Part shown: piece by piece, positions 25,901-36,825 of the stretch | Position numbering within the stretch: the stretch's first letter is position 1 | How the letters are laid out: each line of letters starts with the position of its first letter | NCBI RefSeq assembly: GCF_018320785.1 | Contig: NC_054884.1 | Coordinates: 21,949,667 to 22,013,666 of the forward strand | Length of the DNA stretch: 64,000 nt | Source: Cheilinus undulatus | Taxonomy: Eukaryota; Chordata; Actinopteri; Labriformes; Labridae | Reading direction: 5' to 3' | Position numbers and translations under genes: made by a program | The notes under the pieces: model-generated | What the model was told of the DNA's origin: nothing | Databases searched by the model: none | What the model saw: only the letters and a program-made list of their open reading frames with translations

Positions 25901-28900
25901 CAAGCTAAAAAAAAGAAGAGGAAAGGGTAATGTTGTCAGACAGCTGTGGAAAAAAAGTTAATCAGATGATTTTAATATCATGCAATATATCAAATATTTC
26001 AGCCTGCTTGTACTGTGATGATATAGTGATCATTGCCTCGTTGTATCATGAGTCACCCAGTATTTCCACCCAGTATTTGACTTTAAACCGAGTTTAAGTG
26101 AGTTCTCATGTCAAATAGGTCAGGATTCATCACACTCAGCTGAAAGGGCTTTCTTTTGGGATTACATCTAAAAAGAGACTTTCATGGACTGACTGGCTCT
26201 CCATCTGGATTTTCTTACTTTGTAGGTCACACTATATCAACTCGGATAAAAGGCGGGCTTTTCATATTAAGGGTGTTGTTTATTTGAGAAATAACACTGT
26301 CAAAACAACATATTCATGCTTATTTTTAAACTCAAAAGGTTTTTATAAGGGCAGAAAACACACACATATCTCTTTTGCTGCTTCTGCATTGCTGCATGTT
26401 TGGGAGAAACCAAATGACTGATGGCTGCCTTTTTCTGTCAGATCACAGGGAACCTGGTAAAGAGCAAACTGAGGGTTGCAGAGCAGTACGTCCACATCCT
26501 CCCCATGAACACTGCCGTCACTGTGGAGGGAGTCAAAGTTATCCTCCTGGATGCCAACCAGTGAGTTTTACTATATAACAACTATGATATATCAAGCACT
26601 TATCAGCTTCTCAATCAAGGCAAAACGGTTTGCTTTTGAATCTTTATAATTCTTACTATTATTATGAGATTATTGGACCAGCCACTGGACCCACTGGGTT
26701 AAATCTTGAAATTGCGTTGTTTTAAAAAAATCAAAGGCTTACAGAACTGGAGCGATGTTATTTAGGTAAAAACCTTTGGTTTGTGTTGTTTAAAACCATT
26801 TAGTCTGATTTGGATACCTTTGATTAAAAAATAATCCCAGCTGAAGGTTGCATGCAGGTTGGATTGCAGCAATTATTATAAGATTTTTTTTTTTTACCTT
26901 GATGTTAACACTTGAGACATTTTATATTTGCTCAAAAATAGCTAAATTTCTGCCGTGATATAGCAGTGAATGCAGACAACATGTTTATCCACATTGTTGT
27001 GAATTTTCATCCTGTTAGCCATTAAACAACTGTGATTAATTTTGAGGTTCTGTGGATTATAGCTAAGCTTGGGTGAGTTTTTTTGTGTTACCAGTGTAAA
27101 ATCCGTACTTTTAAAGCTCATTTATGCTCTATGCTTGTATGAAAATAAATCAGTTTATTTTAAACGTTAACCATAATTACTCCCGTACTGGCGTCCACTG
27201 TTATGTTGGAGTGTAAATTGAAAAACTAAACCACTAGAGGTCGCTGTCTCTACACAGTTACTGTGATGCTGTCCCATAGACTGATGAAAGAATCCTCTGC
27301 TCAGCCGTGCTCTTGTAGCTGTCTGTTTTTTGGGCCTGCCTCTAAAAATGCACTCAATATTTTATGATACTTCCTCAGAAAACTGGATTAAGTTCCATCT
27401 CTTTTCAGTTGATTCTTCATTTCATGTTCCTACTCTGGCTTGAACTGTTGGCCACATTGCTCATCGCTTCCCCCTCAGTTAGCGGTGAATACCTGTGAAA
27501 CCACTGAGTTTGGTCCGTAAGCTTAGCGAGAAAGGACGTAAAACAGACAAAATAAGTGCAGAATATAGACAGAAATGTCTGTCCATGACTGTATTCATTT
27601 CAAACAAAGAGCATAAATGAGCCTTCATGAGGAAAAAGTGTGTTAAAAGTCGACAGCAGAATAAATGCTGCTTGGGTATGCCAATAGAACATATAGGTAA
27701 AGGGCGCGCATTTAAATTCTTCACATAACATATTTCATGCCTTGCTTTTGGAGTGGAGGGCATCACATTGAGGTGGTGCTGTACTAAAATGAAGTACAGA
27801 AATCTGATTTGTATTAGGATGTGCTGGTATTGGTACTATGTTGGGGCTAGAATTCCATACTCATCCCTAATCATAGCACCCTATGACGACAAACAAGGTA
27901 GCCTGAAGTACACATGGAGCACTGGTAATCCACATCTGGACTCTTTAAAATGTGCAGTGTGTGAACTCTGCTGCCACCAGGGGGCTCTCAATCAAAATAT
28001 TTACTGAAGATGAGGAGTACAGATGTGCTGCTTCATCCCCAACAACCTCTGTTGCTTTTTTTCTCATTTTGTATTGAGGACTTTGTTCCAAGGTTATTAT
28101 AGTTTTCTAAAATTAACTAAATAACTAAAATGTGAAAATCATTTTAGTTAACTGAAACTAAATAAAAACTACACTTTAACAAAAAAGAAAGCTAACTGAA
28201 AACAGTTACAAATTTTTAATCCTCTGAAATATTCATTTTTAACTCATGGATTTTTCATAGAGAAAATTTCATGTTGTACCTTTTAAGAGTTTTAATCTGG
28301 ATGAGGTTGATTCAGTTTAGATTTCTTGAAAAAAGATGGATTATGTCAATGATTCTCATCCACTGGGTCGGGACCCAAAAGTGGGTCTTGAAGTTGTTTT
28401 CAGTGGGTCGCCAATGTGAGCTGGGAATAAAATGTAGCAGAAAGTCCAGGATATATGGCAGCTCTAAGACAGGGGGTGTCCAAACGTTTTACCTTTGGGA
28501 ACCACATACAGAATATAAAAGGATGGTGGGGCCACTTTTATATACCTTGATATTAAAGTTAGTAAAACCAATCTAATGTTGGTTAAGATGCTCAGTGATT
28601 GGTATGCTTAATTGGCTAGTTGATGCCTGACAAGCCAAATAGCCAATCATTGTAAAGATTTTGGGGAGCCAGAGTCAGCTTTTGCTACGATTGGCTCCAC
28701 CCCTGGAACAGCACTGGTGCTGCTATTTGCTGCTGTAATCCAGAGGGGGTTATAAACCAAGGTATTTTTGTTATTTTGGGTACCATTTCTTTTTTTTTAC
28801 TATTTATGGTGTTGTCTGAATTTAGTCCTAAAAAAACAGTAATAAGTCCTTCCTGTCAAAATGTTTGTTTACAGTATTAACATGGTAGCACTGCCTTGTA

Positions 28901-31900
28901 CTAAATCTAAGAAGAATAATACAGTGTAATAAAAGCTTCATTCACTATTGAGGGCCATATTTAATTTAAAGAATTTTTGGGGGGCCTATCAAAAATGGGC
29001 CACGGGCCACATTTGGCCCCAGGGCCATAGTTTGGACACCACTGCCCTAAGAGAACATAAGATACATCCATTTTTTTAAAAATGTTTTTCTGTTGTAAAA
29101 AGTAATTTTGTTGTCTTTTATCAAGACTTCAACTTATTTATCTCCTTTTCCCCACATAACAAAGCGGGTTTTGCCAAGATAATACGGAAAGTCCTTTATT
29201 ATACATTAAAATTAAATACCTGCAATCATATCTTTCTGTATTTATGAGCTCTATAAACATGTTTGTTTGATTTTTTTCCAATTAGGGTCCAGTATTGTTC
29301 TGTATAAGACTTTGAGTGGATGACCATTTTTAAGAATTTGTGTCGTGATAAGGGGGTAGAGGTGGGTCCTTGGTGCCTGACCAGTTGAGAACCACTGAAT
29401 TAGATGAACCTAGATTAAAAAAAGGGTAGATTTTCAATAAAGGATGGATATTTTTTCCAGGTTAAATCTTTTCAGTTTTAGTTATTTAACACCTTTCTTT
29501 AGAATCTGTTAGGGGAAAAAAATCAAGCCATTATAGTATAAAAGTAAAACGGCTAATTTTAGGCCGAGACACTGACTCAAGTTTAATTCTAGTTTGCGGT
29601 CTGCTTGTTCTGAATTCACAGCCTCAAGCTAACTAACCAGACAGTTTATTTTCTGGTGGAGGATTATTAATATTCATTATTCAAAGGGAGCTCTTTTGTT
29701 ACAGCTTTAATTCAAGGGAAATTATCAAAGCTCTGATTGGCAGTTTCTACCTTTAACTAAAAAAGGAATACCTTTAATTATTTATCACACCACCCTGTGC
29801 TTATTCTCAATCATTAACTGATTTATTCCCTCGTTTTTCATGTATCCAGCTGCAGTTACTGTCTGTGTTTTCAGTTGTCCAGGAGCTGCCATGCTTCTGT
29901 TCTTCCTGCCCGATGGACAGACCGTCCTCCACACTGGAGACTTCAGAGCCGATCCCTCAATGGAGACGTACCCTGAGTTACTGAGCTGCAGGGTTCAGAC
30001 GCTCTACCTGGACACTACGTGAGTACCCGTCTATGCTCTCTCCCCAACACTGTATTAACCAGTAAGGTTAATACAGAGGATTATAGTTTTATTGCACTCC
30101 TCCTGGCTGTCTGTGTGTGTGTGACCTTTATGAGTTGTTACTGTAAATATTGCTTCTCTCAGCCAATGTGGATCAAGTGAACACTTGGTTTTCACTCCAT
30201 GTCCTCAGTGGTCTCAGAGAGCCCTGAGGTAACTCAGATTTTCACTGCAAGCTCTCTGATCTTTACAGCTACTGCAGCCCTGAGTACACCTTCCCCAAAC
30301 AACAAGAAGTCATCAACTTTGCAGCCAGCGCCGCCTTTGAGATGGTAACACTCAACCCACGCACACTTGTGGTGTGTGGGTCCTACTCTGTGGGGAAAGA
30401 GAAAGTCTTTTTAGGTGAGCACTGTGTCAAGATTATACATCTGATTGTCAGCAGTAATCCATGCCACTTACCATCATTCATCCCCTTTTATTTGTAAAAG
30501 TCACCCTGATCTCTCCTGAAAGTATTAGACTTGGAGGACAAATCCAGAGAGCATGTTGTTTTGTACAATAAGATTGGGCAGCATTATGGTATTACAGTGT
30601 CCCAGGGTATTTGAAAATAGTCACTGTATTGCTTCAACTACCATCATAAAAATTTGTCTAAAAACATAAAACTGTTTAGTAGGTGTGTGACAAGACGTTT
30701 AGCTCATGAGATGGGATCAGATTTGGATCCAGAGATGGACGAGATTTTACACTGTTTTAAAATTTAAGATAATTATCAGAGTATTGATATGAGAGTCTAC
30801 TAATACACTTATAATCTATAATAACTAAGCTATCCTTCTTAATAAGCTCCATCTTAACAATCAGTAACATTTGAGTGATTAAGACATTAATGTATCAGTA
30901 GTTATAATCCAGTTGTACAGTAGATAATGAAATGCTGTTTTTCTTTTATCACATTGAGTATATTTTGTTTGACACAATTGCATTTATTTACATAAGATTT
31001 TGACTTATAGTTGTGTTTGGACATTTTTACACTGGTTATGCTGCTTTACTTCATTTGGGGGCATTTATATAATTGGTTGATACACATATGAACTGTCACA
31101 GGTGTGAAGTCATCAGAGATAAAAACTCACTTTTGTACTTATTTATGTATACCCATTGAAATTCAGAATATTAACGGAAAGATTTTAATTTTTACTGTAA
31201 ATAAATATCGGTTTTAACACAGTATTAGTCGGCTCCTAATACTAACCCACAGGTCAGGATGTAAAAAAAACCCAGAAACTTTCAGGGACCAGGAGACATC
31301 GCTGTCTTTCTCCTGTGCTCTCTGTCCATCTGTAACAGACAGAGGGGAGAGAGGTGGAGCACAGAGACGTGCTCCACTCCGAAAAAGAGGCCGTCTTCTA
31401 CAATAATCCCCCCCCAAAAAAACTGAATCCTCCTTAATGTCTGTGCAGGGGTGTTTGACTGTGACCACTGTGAAACAATCAGGAAATTACATCTTTATTT
31501 GTGTCAGTTCTCTATTGTAGCACCAGGGCACCAACACTTGCTCTCGTTTGATTGCCCATTTCTACTTACTCTCTCTCTTTCTCTCTTGAAATACGATATG
31601 TTTATTGTACAAAAAGGCAATACTTTTGGTACCATCAAACATTAAAAAGAACAGAGAATGTACCTTTTACAGCACATGGTTTTGAAAAGGTAATAAGGTA
31701 TTGCAGATTTTGCCGAACTATAGAGAGAGAAGAAAAGAGGCAGAACTTCCTTTAACCCTCAGTCCTAATGTAAATCAATTTACCAGCGAAGTTTGTGAAC
31801 AACTCACTTTCAGCAGCCCTGTAATAAACATGACTAAGTGTACTGATGTCTGTTTTAAAGTTGGTTAAAGACTCATTTTCCAAAAATTACTGAAATATGT

Positions 31901-34900
31901 GGAGGCACACGCTCTACTAACTGGGTGCACACTGTGTACTTTGACAAGTGCTTTGCCTGAACTACTTCTGGTATAATATGATTTTTAAACCTGCGGCTGT
32001 AATTGGGGAGAGCTTAACAGCTTAAAAAAAATACTGCCCTGTCTTTATTGGTAAAATGTTTTATAAAAGTAATTCTTAAAGCAGATGAAGCTCAAATTTT
32101 CAACATTTCCAAAATGTTCTAAGGAAAACTAAGAATTAACCTTCAGCTGAAACCAGCAAGCCCTGTTGGGATTGGTTTTATGAATCAGTCTTTAAAAGGA
32201 GAAATCTTTTGATTTTGAATGTTACTTTGACAAAAAAGCCGTTTGAGAGTTTTTAAGAGACATCTTTTGGGGGTGCCAGATTATCTCAGCTGGAAGAGCA
32301 GATGCTGCTGTCATGTTTGGCACGCTCTCTCTTTAGCTGTCCTATCAAATAAAGGCCAAAAGCCCAAAAGTTATCTTTTAAAAAACATTGTTTAGAGGTT
32401 TGGGAAAACTGTGATGTCTTCCTGACATTTTGTAATGAAAGTATTTGGCAGTTAATCCTGAAATTGAAATATTTGACAGTGAAGCCCTAAAGTCATGCTT
32501 ATTCTAACTGAATCAGGAGGAATATAAAGCTACAAAGTTGCAGCAGCACCTCCAGAAATCAGGAGAAAACCTTCAGACATGTATCCAGACTTTATTGTTA
32601 AAAAAAAGCCCTCTATATCCCTACATCCAGCTCAACCTTTCCACCAAATGAAAGGTCAGTGAAACAGGAGCAGTGTGGAGAATTGAGGATTAGCCTATCG
32701 GGGGGAGAAGAGCCTCATAATATGGGTTGTCCTCATATGTCGGTTCCCTGGTGAGATGCGGTAAATGGCCTCTTCGGCTTTGGTAGAGTGAAGTGCTCAG
32801 AATCAGTGTCATCTTCACAGAAAGGAAGCAAAAACATCAGGCACTGATCCCATTTATTCTGAGTCTTTATTTTAATTATTTTCACTTCTTAACACCAAAA
32901 ATATCTGGAATCTGTTTGATGTGAAGCTGAATATAAATCAACATAATCTCGATATAATGTGAGGAATATTAGTAGGAGATGAAAACAGGATCGACATTGA
33001 GTCTTAAATTGAGAAGGTGGGATTTCTCCCATGCCTGCTTCTCACGCTGACTTTGTTTGACTTTATTCTCAGCACTCGCAGAGGTCCTGGGCTCTAAAGT
33101 TTGCCTCTCTAGAGACAAATACAACACCATGTGCTGTCTGGAGTCAGAGCAGGTGAGACAACGCGTAACTACTGACTGGAAAGCTGCCCAGGTCCATGTG
33201 CTACCCATGATGCAACTTAATTTCAAGGTAGGTGCAGCTTTGTTTTTTAATTTTCCAACTACTTATCTTTAGAGACCAGAGATTCCCTCATCACCTGGGG
33301 AGTGTAAAATTGACTTATTTTAGTATTATGAAAGGAAACAGAACAGAAGTGACTAAATCCTTTAGGCTTTATTTAAGAATGTGTATTTTTGTCCTTATGC
33401 CCTCTTCTTGCATAAGTGTGACTAAGGACAGCAGATACAATCATTAGGAAGGGGTCATTGTGTGAGCAGAGTGCATAATATCTCTCCAAGGACTTAGAAA
33501 ATATTAAATTTTCCACCCGTACAGCCCGACACAAGTCCTGACATTGGTTTATTTCAAGCTTCCCAGGGCACTGAGACACTGACTGGGAGCAATGCGATTT
33601 GCATTGAGATCTTTGAGTCACGAATCTTTGAGCAAAATTAGATTTTATAGCTTTCACTGTCACCTTGAATTAAATTGGTAGGGGGCAAAAAAATAGATAA
33701 CCAAATATTAAGTTTGTTTGCTTTGACTTTGTAGTGACACGGAAATAACCTCTTGCAGTTTGTTAATAAGCACAACAGGAGGAGATTTGTGAAGATGAAA
33801 AACTTATCTTTAATGTTTGAGGTTTTAAAAACAAAGGGAAACTAGAAAAGCACTGGGAGGCTGCAGACCTCTGCCATTAGCCCTTTCTCCCAATAGTACA
33901 GAATCCTTCAAAAAATTCCTAGATCCAGATGGTGATCTGGATCACTCCCAAAATCTAATCAGTTCTTCCTTATGCCATTTCTGACATTTCCTGAAAATTT
34001 AATTAAAATCCATCCATAACTTTTTGAGTTATGTTGCTAATAAACAAACTAACTAACAAGCAAACCCTGCCAATCACATAACCTCCTTGGTGGAGGTAAC
34101 GATGCTTTGGTTTATAAGTGTTGTAGCAGACATCAGATCTTAGGACCAAAAACATGCACAAAAGGGTGAGGGATGCATATTATCAGATTTTAGCCGATAG
34201 CTGTTATAACTCATTTCAGCCGTACCGGTCTCAGTGTACTCTCATTTTTTTATTGTAGTCTTAGTCTCTGCTGTACTAGAGCTCATCTGTTCAGACCCAT
34301 TTATATTCCTTGTATGTACAAAAATAGATTTGTGCATTTTAAAGAATACAACAGCCACGGTCCTCATACTGATGTGTGCTTTTTACATTTCAGTGGACAT
34401 AAATATTAATCCACTAGAGGTCGCTGAACAACAGTGCTATGCAGTTGTCTATCTGCCCCTGTGAGCTAACATCTATTTTTAGTTTCAAACCATTAACATT
34501 TTATTTGGTACTATTTCCTAAGAAAATTTGCATAAAGTTCCGCCATTTTTTAGATGATTTCTGCTACATTGCTCAACACTGCCCCCATGATTGGTGGTTG
34601 TATGCAACATTTGGTCTGTAAGCTTCAACAGCTGACTGAATATGGACCAAATAAACACAGGCAGAAAACACTATCTGTGTTTGTATATGAGCCTTTACTC
34701 TTGTTGTGCAGCCTGTCTGTTTTAGATTTGGACATAAACAAGATATTTTGTTTTTATATGACATCTTTTTTCCTGGTATATAGACAGTAATGAAAAATAA
34801 AACTATTTGGATTGCATGTACATTATTCGCCAAATATTGTGCAAAAAGCGTTATCTTAGGCAGGCTAAGGAGTGGAGCACTGCCATACAGCTGAAATCAG

Positions 34901-36406
34901 CTGCTCTCATGCAAGCTCTCATCAGGTGATGGCCTGATGACTCACCTTGCTGCAACCTCTGCAAGCTGCTTTTTTTCCAGCAGTGTTTTTCTCAATGCAA
35001 AAAATTAAACTAGCTGCAGATCAAATGCTTCACCTTATAAAAGTATCATAACACATTTGTGTATTCTGCCAGTATGAATAACAGATATAGTGGCATTAAA
35101 TCTAGGCAGAAATCTTCATATCTGTCAATGCCAATGGCTAACTTTTTTTAAGCTATTATCAGCTGATGTTTATATTATGCTGATAAAATCGTACATCCCT
35201 AGAACATATTTGGAAGCTTCATGTATACATTTAGCGGCTTATCTTGGCAGCAAAAGTGACAAATTATACTCAGATTACAATTCCTTACTCATTTTTTTTT
35301 CAAACTGTCCTAAACTCACTTTCTTTTCTCGGTCTCCAGAAACTACAGGATTACCTGGCTCGCTTTTCTTCCCAATACGATCAGCTGGTGGCTTTTAAGC
35401 CCACAGGTTGGACTTTCAGCCAGCAGGTGGACTCAGTGCAAGACATTCAGCCTGAGATCAGGGGAAACATCTCCCTCTATGGTACAAAATCATCCTTTTT
35501 AATTAATACACTTTATCACCTAGACAACCGTATGGCTGTTATCATTAAAAATAAGGAGGAATTACTTATAATAATGCCTCTTTGGATGTATATTGTTATC
35601 TTTAGAGTATAAATGAGACTTGCAACTGTAGCTGTTTGTGCTGTTTAGACCCTTCCTCAAATACTATAACTTCTACTACCTGCATGTTTCTGCACTTTTA
35701 TGTTACTTACCAGAATCAGAAACTAAGAAGTGTGTCCTCTTGCTACACACTGCAATGCCAAATCTTGCCTGTTAATGACTTTGTTGTCATTAGGCTACAG
35801 CGCCCTCTTTTGATAAAGAGAGGGAGTTTTTTATACATTACACAGGAGCGATTCTGAAATCAGTCATCGTTTCATCTTCAGTCGACACATAGGTTCTGTG
35901 TGTGAGTGTCAGTGACTGAATGTGCTCTGTGTTTGCTCTGCTAGATGTTTCTTAAAGAAGGAATTGTGGAGAAAATGTCAAAGAAAACTGGCTTCATAAA
36001 AAGGAAAACCCCTCTAGCTGAGTCCTACACCTTCTCTGTCCTTTCACCCCTTTTCAGTATAAAGATAATTGGAATAATTCGACCCACACTTGAAAAACCC
36101 TCTCTGGGAATACCAAAGTTCAAGTCTTCTTCAGTGTCATTAGCCTTTGCAGCCTTTAATGAAAGTTTCTTTGATGTTTAAAACTTTTAAAGCAAATTTC
36201 TATTTATAGCTGAAAGTTTTTACTCTGCTCTCTTGACAGGAATCCCATACAGTGAACACAGCAGCTTCCTGGAGCTGAAGCGTTTCGTCCAATGGCTTCA
36301 GCCACTGAAAATCATCCCGACAGTCAACGTCGGTAGCTGGGAGAGCAGGAGGGCCATGGAGAGGTGCTTCAGTGAGTGGATCATGGAAACTAAAGTGAAA
36401 CGGTGA
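19937..36406 (+). CDS. dclre1a: DCLRE1A / SNM1A, DNA cross-link repair 5' exonuclease
   Basis: Exons: 19937-20351, 22509-23813, 24190-24323, 26442-26560, 29875-30018, 30269-30414, 33073-33227, 35340-35481, 36240-36406. They sum to 2727 nt, 908 codons plus TGA, all phases compatible. SNM1A digests DNA 5' to 3' past interstrand cross-links in the nucleus. Visible parts: a UBZ4-type finger (C107, C110, H125, C129) that binds ubiquitinated PCNA; a low-complexity acidic linker; a PIP box QTDIGVFF (465-472); and the metallo-beta-lactamase/beta-CASP domain from about residue 566. Ligands HFHSDH (597-602), DANH (H658), HTGD (677-680) and PYSEH (H860) are all intact, so an active nuclease is expected. 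The start was chosen at [16 protein letters not shown] because it resembles the mammalian N-terminus (EEDIWEYK); an upstream in-frame ATG at 19874 is less likely. The protein is about 130 residues shorter than human, all in the linker. Confidence 0.97.
20352..22508. other. DCLRE1A intron 1 (2.2 kb)
   Basis: Contains a CTA microsatellite (about 20791-20806) and the pyrimidine-rich minisatellite at 20870-21290. The rest is AT-rich and unassigned. Confidence 0.5.
20870..21290. repeat. Pyrimidine-rich minisatellite (CCATTTTTGCC type)
   Basis: About 420 bp of degenerate units such as TTTCTGTCCATTTTTACTTC and TTTTTGCCACTT. It is the reverse complement type of the array at 13925-14400. The strand bias keeps several frames open by chance; none resembles a protein. 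Confidence 0.75.
24324..26441. other. DCLRE1A intron 3
   Basis: Holds a Tc1-related terminal fragment (24386-24540, with AGGTGCATCTCAAATTAGAA and ATATTAGAATATTGTGGAAA) and otherwise unassigned AT-rich sequence. Confidence 0.5.
28347..29397. mobile_element. Outer non-autonomous hAT-like element
   Basis: Left end CAATGATTCTCATCCACTGG and right end CCAGTTGAGAACCACTG form an imperfect terminal inverted repeat. The 8-bp flanks GATTATGT and AATTAGAT agree at 5 of 8 positions, as expected for an old hAT duplication. No transposase frame is present. It is split by the inner element at 28470-29044. Confidence 0.7.
28470..29044. mobile_element. Inner non-autonomous hAT-like element with 8-bp target duplication
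   Basis: Begins CAGGGGGTGTCCAAACGTTT and ends TAGTTTGGACACCACTG, a clear terminal inverted repeat. Flanks are CTCTAAGA (28462-28469) and CCCTAAGA (29045-29052), 7 of 8 identical. It is 575 bp and non-coding. Its insertion in the outer element dates it as younger. Confidence 0.8.
30415..33072. other. DCLRE1A intron 6 (2.7 kb)
   Basis: No exon recognised. A perfect 9-bp hairpin lies at 31354-31377 (arms GTGGAGCAC and GTGCTCCAC, 6-nt loop). The rest is AT-rich. Confidence 0.45.
33228..35339. other. DCLRE1A intron 7 (2.1 kb) with repeats
   Basis: Holds a dispersed repeat at 33845-34110 (relative at 63102-63292), a relative of the intron 4 repeat (34230-34700) and CAGCTGAT-rich sequence at 34870-34990 that recurs near 43580-43690. 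Phrases AGGGATGCATATTATCAG (34169) and CTGATAAAATCGTACATCCC (35180) look like inverted hAT-type ends about 1 kb apart. Confidence 0.5.
33845..34110. repeat. Dispersed repeat, copy A
   Basis: Starts AGAAAAGCACTGGGAGGCTG and ends ATAACCTCCTTGGTGGAGGT; nearly the same text occurs at 63102-63292. The end is a small palindrome, CCTCCTTGGTGGAGG. It also contains CAAAATCTAATCAGTTCTTC, a phrase of a common fish repeat. Element class not assigned. Confidence 0.7.
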
Positions 36407-36825
36407 CTTGGTTCCTCTGAACTGTGTTTATAGCTAACCTAAAGATCGCCTCTTAATACTTGAAATGCTGCAGGACCACTAGGAACACATTTATTTTAAC
36501 TTCACTGATTTTATTCATTTTAAGCTTGCCTTACATCCACAACTCTTAAATTGTAAGTTCAGAGCCAGTTTATGATAAGAGTTCTGGTTTAGTCCTCAGT
36601 TTTATGATCTAAAAAGACTGAGTTTATTTGGTGTATTGTTTTGGATGAGTGTCATAAAAGTATCATACTGTACATTTAAACAGATGTATTACCACCTCCA
36701 ATATCAACGATTTGTCAGGAATACGGCAAGTGCGGTTCTTAAAATGTGCAATTTCCTAATAATCTGTAATTTTTGTAATTATTTTTTTTTATGTATATAA
36801 ATAAAAACAAATGTTCTAAACATTC
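36407..36825 (+). other. dclre1a: DCLRE1A 3' untranslated region and poly(A) signal
   Basis: AT-rich sequence after the TGA at 36404-36406. The first clear AATAAA on the plus strand is at 36800-36805, so cleavage near 36820-36830 is expected. Inferred from the signal alone. Confidence 0.55.

Larger units (their letters stand above)
26561..29874. other. DCLRE1A intron 4 (3.3 kb)
   Basis: Carries a dispersed repeat (about 27120-27660) whose relative lies at 34230-34700; shared phrases are CCACTAGAGGTCGCTG and TTTGGTCCGTAAGCTT. It also carries an ACTAAAAT-rich patch (28100-28220) and the nested hAT elements at 28347-29397. Confidence 0.55.

Noticed and set aside
28271-28576. 101-residue plus-strand frame
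   Set aside because: Overlaps the nested non-autonomous hAT elements; no transposase motifs.
35945-36181. 78-residue frame in DCLRE1A intron 8
   Set aside because: Lies between two well-supported exons, out of the gene frame, and resembles nothing known.
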